Assembly: GCA_020073325.1 (NCBI GenBank)
Contig: JAIQFJ010000039.1
Location: 1 to 34,233, forward strand
Direction: 5' to 3'
DNA length: 34,233 nt
DNA from: Terriglobia bacterium
GTDB taxonomy: Bacteria > Acidobacteriota > Terriglobia > Bryobacterales > Bryobacteraceae
Below, piece by piece: positions 1-6,701 of this stretch. Position numbers and translations under genes: made by a program. Numbering within the stretch: position 1 is the first letter of the stretch; every line of letters begins with the position of its first letter. The notes below the pieces were generated by a model. That model had not been told where the DNA came from. It ran no database searches and saw nothing but the letters and a program-made list of their open reading frames with translations.

Positions 1-96
1 GAAGAAGATTACCGGATCGCCGTCGAGCGACTGAAACGGAACGAGCCTACGATTCCGCTGGAAGAAGTGAAGCGCAGGCTTGGCCTGGACGATTGA
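1..96 (+). CDS. RelB-type antitoxin, C-terminal fragment (5' end outside window)
   Basis: Frame 1 is open from the window edge and ends with TGA at 94-96, giving 31 residues that finish PLEEVKRRLGLDD. This charged tail, with the pattern 'DYRIAxERL...IPLEEVxxxLGLxD', is typical of short RelB-type/DUF6290 antitoxins. In that family the N-terminus binds DNA and the C-terminal helix wraps around the toxin. The downstream RelE toxin begins inside this frame (17-bp overlap), the usual translationally coupled antitoxin-toxin order. The DNA-binding half lies outside the window, so the exact antitoxin family is inferred from the tail and the partner. Confidence 0.75.
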   Translation, partial: EEDYRIAVERLKRNEPTIPLEEVKRRLGLDD

Positions 97-349
97 CTTC
101 ACTGACAAGGCAGTGACCGAGCTGGAGTGGACCGATCACTCCGTCCGTCGGCGCATCATCTCGTTTCTCGAAGAACGGGTTGCGCCCCTGGACGACCCTC
201 GCCAGATTGGAAAGGCCCTCCGCTACGATCTTGCAAACCTCTGGAGTTACCGTGTCGGAGATTACCCAATCCTGTGCGACATCCGCGAGACCGTCCTCAC
301 GGTTCTCGTCGTCCGCGTCGGCCATCGCAAAGATGTTTACGAGAATTAG
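80..349 (+). CDS. RelE/ParE-family toxin (mRNA interferase type)
   Basis: This is an 89-residue protein, the normal size for RelE toxins. Matching family features are the start MAWTIDFTDKAVTEL, the central stretch FLEERVAPLDDPRQIGKAL, the core LWSYRVGDYPILCDI and the end VVRVGHRKDVYEN. RelE toxins cleave mRNA in the ribosomal A site and are neutralised by the co-encoded RelB. The start is TTG at 80, inside the antitoxin's last codons; no ATG gives a full fold. The stop lies 5 bp from that of the convergent S9 peptidase. Whether it is an active RNase cannot be told from sequence; the family call is strong. Confidence 0.88.
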   Translation: MAWTIDFTDKAVTELEWTDHSVRRRIISFLEERVAPLDDPRQIGKALRYDLANLWSYRVGDYPILCDIRETVLTVLVVRVGHRKDVYEN

Positions 350-354
350 CGACC

Positions 355-2421
355 CTACTTCTTGAGTTTCCGCCCGAAAAACTCATCCCCCGCCTTCATC
401 GCCTTCACCCAGTGCTCCCACAGCAGAAAATCGTGGATCTCGTCCGGGAAAATCAGTTCTTCGAATTCCGTCCCTTGCGCGCGCAGCGCTTCGGCGAGCT
501 TTACCGTCTGGCTGAAATCCACGTTGCGATCGTCGTCGCCATGGATCAGCAGCACCGGGGACTTCCACGTCTTGATTGCCGCCATCGGGGACGATTCGAA
601 CGCCACCCGCATCTGCTCGCGCTGCTTTTCGGGATCGAGATTCGGATTCGCGACGCTGCCTCCGCGCGCGCTCCAGTCGTGCACGCCGTGCAGATCGACG
701 CCCGCGGCGAACAAATCACTCGATCGCGAGAGCGCCATCGCGGTCAGGTACCCACCGTAGGATCCGCCCCACACGCCGATCCGCGCCGGATCGACCTCGG
801 CGCGCGACTTCATGTACAGGCCCGCGCCCATCACGTCGTTATATTCGCTGGCTCCCGTCGCGCCGTAGTTGATCGCTTCACGGAAATTCAGGCCGTAGCC
901 GATGCCGCTGCGATAATTCACGCTCAGAACGACATATCCCTTGCTGGCGAGATATTGATTCATCGCGTAGTCGTTCGAGTAGTAATACATGTAGTGGAAC
1001 CCGAGCAGCATCTGCCGCCGCGATCCGCCGTGGAAGAAAATAATCGCGGGACGCTTTTCGCCGCTGGTCATCCTGGGCACGAAAAGCTGGCCGTGGATCA
1101 TCATTCCGTCGGAGGCGGGGAAAATCACCTGATGCGGAACCACCATGTCGTGGGACGGAAAATCCGCCGGAATGGAATCCGGCGCCAGGTCCTTCGGAGC
1201 GCCGCTGGCAAGCTTCACCACCGCGCGTCCAATCTCATTCGGGCTCGACCGGAAATAGGCGACCGCGCCGTTGCCGGCGTCCTGCGGCTCCCATTCGATT
1301 CCCTGGCCCAGCGATCCGAGCACGGGCGCCGCAGTTCCGCCCGCGACCGCGACACGCCAGATGTGGCGGCGATCGATGTCGTCCTGATTCGATGAGAACA
1401 GGAGATTCTTGCGGTCCTCGGTCAACGACACATGTTCGATCTCGAAGTTGTCGCCGGGCGTGAGCAGCTTGGCCGGACCGCCTTCGGCGGAAACCGCGTA
1501 GAGCCGCAAATATCCCGATTTTTCCCATGCGAACGCGAGCCGGTCGCCATCGGCCCATAGCAACTGATCCTCGGCGACCATCGCGTGATGCACGCTGCCG
1601 GGGCCTTTATCGGCGTGCCACACTTCCCTGCCCTGACCGGTGGCGACATCGGCGATGCGGATGGACCAGGGTGTCAGCGCTTCACGGCGCGGACCGGCGC
1701 CGCCAGCCAAAGTGACGCTCGCCGTGCGGATGAACGCGATGCGGCGGCCGTCGACGCTCCACACGGGGCTCGAATCGCGATCGGTGGAGGGATCGAGATA
1801 TTTCACGGACCTGTCGCCGGGATGATAGACGCCGACGAAGGAATGATCGCCGCGCGCGTTCACAAAAGCGAGTTGGGATCCATCGGGCGACCAGCGCAGG
1901 CTGGACGAGATACCTTTCGTGTGGGCCACTTCCGCCGGCTTATCGCCATTGATGTTCGTCATCCACACCTGCGTCGCGCGCACGAAGGCGACTTTTCCGT
2001 CTTTCGAAACGGCGGGTGAATGGCCCTCGGCTAATTTCTTCGGCGCGCCGCCTTCAAACGGCACGATCCAGATGGATTGATCCGGCATCTGCGCCCAGCT
2101 TCGCGGATTCGGCGCGACCTGACCGATCTGTTCCAGATTGCCGCCGCGGACATAGATGATTGATTTGCCGTCGGCGGTCCACTCGATCATGCCGACATCC
2201 TGGCCGTCGTCTTCCTTATAGGAAGTGAGCCGGTGGCCCTTATAATCGGGCGCCCCTGCGACCCACAGGTTGCGCGCGCCGCGCTCGTTGAGGATCCAGA
2301 CCACTTTTCCGCCACCCGGCGCCGCGTGCATTTCGGAGGCGAAGGGGGCTCCCAAATATTGATCGATCGTGGCAGCGCCACAAAAGACCGACGCAAAAGC
2401 AAGAACAACCAGAATCCGCAT
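355..2421 (-). CDS. Secreted S9-family peptidase (prolyl oligopeptidase / dipeptidyl aminopeptidase type)
   Basis: This 688-residue protein begins with a signal peptide (MRILVVLAFASVFCGAAT). Residues about 25-410 form a WD40/TolB-like beta-propeller with repeated motifs such as 'LRWSPDGSQLAFV' and 'PVWSVDGRRIAFI'. The C-terminal 250 residues are an alpha/beta-hydrolase domain. The likely catalytic triad is Ser554 in VWGGSYGGY, Asp631 in HGDDDRNVDF and His663 in DEIHDF, so it should be active. Such enzymes cleave short peptides, often after proline, in the periplasm or outside the cell. The ATG at 2421 has a TACAAT box 6 nt upstream and no Shine-Dalgarno, suggesting a leaderless transcript. 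It appears monocistronic; its stop nearly touches that of relE. Confidence 0.93.
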   Translation of the reverse strand: MRILVVLAFASVFCGAATIDQYLGAPFASEMHAAPGGGKVVWILNERGARNLWVAGAPDYKGHRLTSYKEDDGQDVGMIEWTADGKSIIYVRGGNLEQIGQVAPNPRSWAQMPDQSIWIVPFEGGAPKKLAEGHSPAVSKDGKVAFVRATQVWMTNINGDKPAEVAHTKGISSSLRWSPDGSQLAFVNARGDHSFVGVYHPGDRSVKYLDPSTDRDSSPVWSVDGRRIAFIRTASVTLAGGAGPRREALTPWSIRIADVATGQGREVWHADKGPGSVHHAMVAEDQLLWADGDRLAFAWEKSGYLRLYAVSAEGGPAKLLTPGDNFEIEHVSLTEDRKNLLFSSNQDDIDRRHIWRVAVAGGTAAPVLGSLGQGIEWEPQDAGNGAVAYFRSSPNEIGRAVVKLASGAPKDLAPDSIPADFPSHDMVVPHQVIFPASDGMMIHGQLFVPRMTSGEKRPAIIFFHGGSRRQMLLGFHYMYYYSNDYAMNQYLASKGYVVLSVNYRSGIGYGLNFREAINYGATGASEYNDVMGAGLYMKSRAEVDPARIGVWGGSYGGYLTAMALSRSSDLFAAGVDLHGVHDWSARGGSVANPNLDPEKQREQMRVAFESSPMAAIKTWKSPVLLIHGDDDRNVDFSQTVKLAEALRAQGTEFEELIFPDEIHDFLLWEHWVKAMKAGDEFFGRKLKK

Positions 2422-2427
2422 GTCGCG

Positions 2428-2433
2428 ATTGTA
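2428..2433 (-). promoter_or_regulatory. Candidate -10 box of the S9 peptidase gene (leaderless type)
   Basis: TACAAT on the minus strand sits exactly 6 nt before the ATG at 2421, which would place +1 on the A of the start codon. No Shine-Dalgarno sequence is present, and no convincing -35 element was found. Confidence 0.5.
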
Positions 2434-2455
2434 TCTCAGCGGCGTGCGGTCTACG

Positions 2456-2785
2456 TCACTGTTTCAGGCTCTTCAGGCCAACGCGCGCGAGTTGCCGATC
2501 AGTCTCATTAAAGAGATCGTCCCACGCTCCACTTAAAACGAGATGTTCGACCGTAAGGTGTGGGTAGTTGCTGAGTCGGCCGGGACCAATTGTCGGTTGG
2601 CCGAGAACGTCACGCACTGCTCGCACTCCGCCCTTGTAATTCTTATAGCGGGGAACGATCGTCTGAAGGAAGCGTGTTGCATAATATCTCCAGCTATAGC
2701 CGGGCGAAATGGGCAGTTCCGTCCAACGTCGGTACAAGACTAACAAGGCGGCTTCCAACGCGCGCTCCCGACCTCGATCTGGCAC
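2456..2785 (-). CDS. Small protein with the 'YATRFLQ...GGVxAxRxxL...HLTVEHLVL' domain, function unknown
   Basis: This 109-residue protein has a GTG start at 2785. The order of motifs, LYRRW, YYATRFLQ, GGVRAVRDVL, then LTVEHLVLSGAWDDLF with a final helix, matches a short helical domain I have seen as a stand-alone protein and as the C-terminal part of restriction- or HNH-related proteins (from memory; unverified). The usual form is more compact: here 10-12 extra residues lie between TIVP and GGV. No signal peptide or membrane segment is present. It lies 34 bp from the start of the S9 peptidase on the same strand, so the two could share a transcript. Function unknown; that it is a real gene rests on this motif conservation. 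Confidence 0.6.
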   Translation of the reverse strand: MPDRGRERALEAALLVLYRRWTELPISPGYSWRYYATRFLQTIVPRYKNYKGGVRAVRDVLGQPTIGPGRLSNYPHLTVEHLVLSGAWDDLFNETDRQLARVGLKSLKQ

Positions 2786-2852
2786 GGCGAGATTCTATCA
2801 GGGTTCCACGCTGCAAAATCGTCGCCAAGACCACCTGAGTCCAGAATCGGAA

Positions 2853-2878
2853 AGCCCCGCCAGTGATGGCGGGGGCTC
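2853..2878. other. GC-rich hairpin before the first PQQ dehydrogenase gene
   Basis: AGCCCCGCCA, a 4-nt loop and TGGCGGGGGCT form a stem with one bulged G. It lies 10 bp upstream of the TATACT box of the dehydrogenase gene. In the minus direction it is followed by TTTCC, but no minus gene ends here. It could insulate the operon from upstream transcription or overlap a regulator site. Confidence 0.5.
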
Positions 2879-2888
2879 GACCCCGTAG

Positions 2889-2894
2889 TATACT
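2889..2894 (+). promoter_or_regulatory. Candidate -10 box of the PQQ dehydrogenase operon
   Basis: TATACT lies 7 nt before the ATG at 2902, a spacing expected if transcription starts at or next to the start codon. No Shine-Dalgarno sequence fits the 7-nt gap. Confidence 0.5.
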
Positions 2895-2901
2895 TCCCCA
2901 A

Positions 2902-4734
2902 ATGCGCACGATCGCCTTTCTGTCGTTGATCGCCTCAGCCGCGTTCGCTGCCGACCCCGACGGGGCCGCTCTCTATAAACAGCACTGCGCGATCTGTCAT
3001 GAGAATTCGGGTGCCACACGCGCGCCTGCTCCGGCGGCGCTCAGGTTGATGTCGCCGGAAAACGTCGTGAAGGCGCTCGAATCAGGCGTCATGAAGGATC
3101 AAGGCGCTGCGCTGAGTGCAGGCGACAAAGAAAACGTTGCCGAATTTCTAACCGGCAAGATGATCGGTGCGCAGCAGGCCGCAACGGTCGGCATGTGCTC
3201 TGACGTGAACGCGTTTTCGCCCACAGGGAAGAACTGGAATGGCTGGGGAGCCGACCTCGCCAACACGCGCTTCCAACCGGCTGAAACTGCCGGACTGACC
3301 GCAGATCAAGTGTCGAAGCTCAAGCTGAAGTGGGTCTTCGCGTTTCCGAATACGTTCCTCGCGAACGGCTCGCCGACCGTCGTCGGAGGACGCATCTTCG
3401 TCGCCAGCGCGAATCGCAAGATTTATTCGCTCGACGCGAAGTCAGGGTGCCAATACTGGGCCTTCGAAGCGGAGGCGGGAGTCCGTACGGCGATCACGGT
3501 CGCCCAGGTGGATCACCGGCAGGTCGCGATGTTCGGCGATCAGCGCGCGACGGCTTACTCGGTCGATGCGTCAACGGGGGAACTGATCTGGAAAATCAAG
3601 GTGGACGATCATCCGCGCTCGAAGATCGTCGGAGCGCCGGCGTATCTCAACGGCAAGCTGTACGTGCCGATCACGGCGGGCGAGGAAACGTCGCCGATCA
3701 ATCCGAAGTACGAATGTTGCACGGGCCGCGGCGCGCTGGCGGCGCTCGATGCGGCCACCGGCAAGACGATCTGGAAGTCGTTCACGGTGACCGAAACTCC
3801 GCATCCGACCGGCGAAACCAAAAGCGGCACGCGAACCTGGGGACCTTCCGGCGCGAGCATCTGGTCGGCGCCGACGATCGACACCGAGCGGAAAATCATC
3901 TACGTCGCGACGGGCGACAATTTTTCGGAGCCTGCAACGAAGACCAGCGACGCGGTGATCGCCTACTCGATGGAGACGGGCAAGATGTTGTGGGCCACGC
4001 AGTTCACCGAAAACGACGCGTACAATTCGGCCTGTCATCTCGCATCGCGCGAGAATTGTCCGCCGACCGACGGGCCAGACTTCGACCTGGGAGCCTCGCC
4101 CATTCTGGTGAAGCTCGCAAACGGGAAGCGCGTGCTGCTGGTGAGCCAGAAATCGGGGGTCGCGCACGGGCTGGATGCGGACAGCGGCAAGGTGATGTGG
4201 GAACATCGCGTGGGACGAGGCGGAACGCTGGGCGGGATTCAGTGGGGGTCGGCATCGGACGGCAAGAATATGTACGTCGCCAATTCCGACATTTCGTGGA
4301 CGAAGGGCGAGAAGGAATTTTCACGCGACGCGCGCGGCAATCTGGAGCGGCGCACGGTGGATCCGAAAACGGGCGGCGGACTTTTTGCGATCGATGCGGC
4401 GACGGGCAAACGCGTGTGGGCGGCGGCTCCCGCGGTGTGCGGCGAACAGCCGATGTGCAGTCCCGCGCAGTCGGCCGCCGTCACGGCGATTCCGGGCGTG
4501 ATTTTTTCGGGCGGAGTCGACGGCCACATGCGAGCCTATTCCTCGCGCGACGGCAAAGTGATCTGGGATTTCGACACCGCGCGTGAATTCGAGACCGTGA
4601 ATGGGTTGAAGGCGAGCGGCGGCGCGATCGACGGTCCTGGTCCGACGGTCGCGGGCGGGATGGTGTATGTCCCCTCGGGCTATGGGATCTGGGGCGGCAA
4701 AGCGGGCAATGTTCTGCTCGCCTTTGGAGAATAA
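2902..4734 (+). CDS. Periplasmic PQQ-dependent dehydrogenase with N-terminal cytochrome c (polyvinyl-alcohol-dehydrogenase-like)
   Basis: This 610-residue protein starts at ATG 2902, which gives a clean signal peptide (MRTIAFLSLIASAAFAAD); an upstream in-frame ATG at 2863 would spoil it. Residues 20-95 are a class I cytochrome c domain with the haem site CAICH (29-33) and a probable axial Met in GVMKDQG. The rest is a quinoprotein beta-propeller with repeated 'ALDAATGKxIW' blades. Cys272-Cys273 in YECCTGRG is the vicinal pair that lies beside PQQ in quinoprotein alcohol dehydrogenases. The domain order resembles PVA dehydrogenase. It should oxidise an alcohol in the periplasm and pass electrons to its own haem. 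First gene of a four-gene operon; the next ATG follows the stop with no gap. The natural substrate is unknown. Confidence 0.9.
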   Translation: MRTIAFLSLIASAAFAADPDGAALYKQHCAICHENSGATRAPAPAALRLMSPENVVKALESGVMKDQGAALSAGDKENVAEFLTGKMIGAQQAATVGMCSDVNAFSPTGKNWNGWGADLANTRFQPAETAGLTADQVSKLKLKWVFAFPNTFLANGSPTVVGGRIFVASANRKIYSLDAKSGCQYWAFEAEAGVRTAITVAQVDHRQVAMFGDQRATAYSVDASTGELIWKIKVDDHPRSKIVGAPAYLNGKLYVPITAGEETSPINPKYECCTGRGALAALDAATGKTIWKSFTVTETPHPTGETKSGTRTWGPSGASIWSAPTIDTERKIIYVATGDNFSEPATKTSDAVIAYSMETGKMLWATQFTENDAYNSACHLASRENCPPTDGPDFDLGASPILVKLANGKRVLLVSQKSGVAHGLDADSGKVMWEHRVGRGGTLGGIQWGSASDGKNMYVANSDISWTKGEKEFSRDARGNLERRTVDPKTGGGLFAIDAATGKRVWAAAPAVCGEQPMCSPAQSAAVTAIPGVIFSGGVDGHMRAYSSRDGKVIWDFDTAREFETVNGLKASGGAIDGPGPTVAGGMVYVPSGYGIWGGKAGNVLLAFGE

Positions 4735-5793
4735 ATGGCGAAGCATTCTTTTGTGTGCTTTTTGGTGTTCGCAGGGGCACTTTTAGGGCAAATTAACGCC
4801 GATTTAGTCGAACAACGGCGCGCCGATCTGGAGAAGCAATCCAAGGACCCGGTCTTCAAGCGCGACGGCGGGACGCAGCCGCAGGACTGGAATTACCAGC
4901 TTCCGGCCGGCGTCGCGACGCATCAAGTCACTTTCTATGCCGGAGGCGGAACGCCGCTCTACGGGAAGATGTTTTTCCCGCGCGATTTTTCGGCGAGCGG
5001 AAAAACTCCGGGGATCGTGGTCGGGCATGGCATCAACGCGCTCTCGATCGGCATTGAAAAATATGCGGCACGATTTGCGGAGCGCGGATTCGTCGCCATG
5101 GCGATCGACTACGAATCGTACGGCTTCAGCGGCAGCGAGGTGTCGCTGCTGGAACGGGACACGACGACCGACCGCAGGCCGGTCTGGGAACTCACCGCGC
5201 GCGTCCAGCTCAAGCGGACCGACCTCAACAACTTTAAGGAGGTCGAAGATTACCGCGCCGCGGTTTCGTTTCTGCAAGGCGAGCCGGGAATCGATCCGAA
5301 CCGCATCGGTATCTGGGGCTCGAGCAACGCGGGCAGCGTGGTGATCGCCGTCGCCGGGCGCGATCCGCGCATCAAGGCCGTGGTCTCGCAGATCGCCGGA
5401 ACCGGAGCCGCGCCTGCTTCCGCGCCCGTCGCGATCTCGAAAAATTTCGAAGACGATATGATCAAGCGCGCGCGCACCGGGCAAGGGGCCGAAGTCGACG
5501 GAGGATTTTCTTTCCGCAGCAAGATCGACATGTTCAGCAACCAGCGCGATCGCGAGGTGCGGCCGGGGTCGACTGTCGACCGGATTCAGGAATCGACGAA
5601 GATTCTTTCGATTCTCGCCGAGAAGGACGAACTGGGGAATCCGATCGCCGGCGCAAACGCGGCAGCGAAGGCGTTTAAAGGGACCTGGCAGGTGGTGATT
5701 CTGCCGTACATGACCCATTTCCAGATGTATTCCGGAGCGGCGTTCGAAATCGATTCGACGCTGGCCGGGGATTGGTTCGCCAAATATTTATGA
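4735..5793 (+). CDS. Exported alpha/beta hydrolase, dienelactone-hydrolase/S9-like
   Basis: This 352-residue protein has a signal peptide (MAKHSFVCFLVFAGALLGQ). The alpha/beta-hydrolase core includes VVGHGIN, which leads into the oxyanion region, and the nucleophile elbow GIWGSSNAGS with Ser197. Asp298 in AEKDELG and His328 in YMTHFQM complete a plausible triad. The start codon directly follows the stop of the PQQ dehydrogenase, so the two are translationally coupled. In PVA-degrading sphingomonads the dehydrogenase gene is followed by a hydrolase that cleaves the resulting beta-diketone, and the same order appears here. The specific substrate is inference; ester, lactone or diketone hydrolysis are all possible. 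Confidence 0.88.
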   Translation: MAKHSFVCFLVFAGALLGQINADLVEQRRADLEKQSKDPVFKRDGGTQPQDWNYQLPAGVATHQVTFYAGGGTPLYGKMFFPRDFSASGKTPGIVVGHGINALSIGIEKYAARFAERGFVAMAIDYESYGFSGSEVSLLERDTTTDRRPVWELTARVQLKRTDLNNFKEVEDYRAAVSFLQGEPGIDPNRIGIWGSSNAGSVVIAVAGRDPRIKAVVSQIAGTGAAPASAPVAISKNFEDDMIKRARTGQGAEVDGGFSFRSKIDMFSNQRDREVRPGSTVDRIQESTKILSILAEKDELGNPIAGANAAAKAFKGTWQVVILPYMTHFQMYSGAAFEIDSTLAGDWFAKYL

Positions 5794-6701
5794 ACGATCC
5801 CACGAAGTCACGTGTCCGGCCGAGCGGTGAGTGGCAAGGAGCGGGTGTTCGGGCAAGGTCAGGACCCGCTCGTTGGCACTCGCGGCTCTGCGTGGTGGCG
5901 TTGGTGTTTTGTGGTCAGGTATTCGGGCAGAGCGCGAAAGATGTCCGCTTCTACAGCGAGAACGTGCAGTGTTACGCGAAGCTGTTTTTGCCCGCGGGAT
6001 TTTCGACGGACACGAAAGCAGCCGCCGTAGTGCTCGCTCCCGGCTGGGGACAAACGGAAGCGACTGTCGAGAAAGACGCGGCGCAGATTGCAGCCAAGGG
6101 GATGGTCGCCATGGCGATCGATTATCGCGGCTGGGGGCGCAGCGGCGGCTATGTCTACCTGGCCGAAGACGTGCGCTATGACGATCGCCTGCGATTTTCG
6201 CAGCACACGGCGAAGGTGCGGATCCGCCGCAAGCGCCTGATCCCGGACGAACAGATCGACGATATTCGCAACGCGATTTCGTATCTTCAAGGCGAGCCGG
6301 GCGTGGATCGCGCGCGGATCGGGGTGTGGGGGAAGGACATGGCGGGCGGACACGCGATGGTGGTGGCGGGAATCGATCCTCGGGTGAAAGCGGTGGTGGC
6401 GGTGGCGGCGAAGATCGAAGGGAAGGATACGCCGCGGCAGTTGGCGAAGGATCCGCTACAGGCGACACGCGTGAAACTCGCGCGGGCCGATGCGGCAGCG
6501 GCGTCGACGATGGCGGCGGACGAAACGAAAATCGCGCTGGCGGAATATCATCCGTACTGGTTTGTGTCGCAGATTCCAGCGACGACCGCGGTGCTGTTTG
6601 CCGGAGGCAGCAGCGATTCCGAAGCCGCGGCGAAGATTCTGAAAGGACCGGTGCAAATGTCGGGAGAGGCAGCCGAATGGTTCGCGAGGTATCTGCAATG
6701 A
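5790..6701 (+). CDS. Alpha/beta-hydrolase paralogue with Asp in place of the nucleophile Ser, probably inactive or altered
   Basis: This 303-residue protein starts by ATGA overlap with the preceding hydrolase. The n-region is unusually long and basic before a hydrophobic stretch (LCVVALVFCGQVFGQ), so the signal peptide is plausible but atypical. The two hydrolases are clear paralogues: both have GFVAMAIDY/GMVAMAIDY, an ISYLQGEPGVD-type segment and a WFAKYL/WFARYL end. At the nucleophile elbow WGSSNAG has become WGKDMAG, with Asp183 at the Ser position. The segment that carries the catalytic His in the paralogue is missing: the sequence runs from ILKGPVQM straight into the last helix. A Ser-His mechanism is therefore impossible. 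An Asp-nucleophile enzyme would still need a His, so a scaffold or pseudoenzyme role is more likely. It is coupled to the next gene. Confidence 0.85.
   Translation: MNDPTKSRVRPSGEWQGAGVRARSGPARWHSRLCVVALVFCGQVFGQSAKDVRFYSENVQCYAKLFLPAGFSTDTKAAAVVLAPGWGQTEATVEKDAAQIAAKGMVAMAIDYRGWGRSGGYVYLAEDVRYDDRLRFSQHTAKVRIRRKRLIPDEQIDDIRNAISYLQGEPGVDRARIGVWGKDMAGGHAMVVAGIDPRVKAVVAVAAKIEGKDTPRQLAKDPLQATRVKLARADAAAASTMAADETKIALAEYHPYWFVSQIPATTAVLFAGGSSDSEAAAKILKGPVQMSGEAAEWFARYLQ

Noticed and set aside
127-1395. Long plus-strand open frame (422 codons) opposite the S9 peptidase
   Set aside because: Arg/His-rich translation without motifs; the minus strand carries a complete S9 peptidase with catalytic triad. 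High-GC antisense shadow.
2694-2909. Minus-strand 71-codon frame overlapping the hairpin
   Set aside because: Crosses the hairpin and promoter region; no recognisable composition or start signal.
3330-4586. Long plus-strand frame (418 codons) inside the first PQQ dehydrogenase
   Set aside because: Out of frame with the recognised quinoprotein; low-complexity Arg/Gly composition and no signal.
6356-6415. GTGGTGGCG-type short repeats
   Set aside because: They encode Val/Ala-rich strands (VVAVAA) of the hydrolase fold and are codon-level low complexity, not a repeat element.
6326-6697. Upstream extension of the second PQQ dehydrogenase frame
   Set aside because: Gly/Arg-rich out-of-frame reading of the pseudo-hydrolase; the start at 6698 has the ATGA overlap and a signal peptide.
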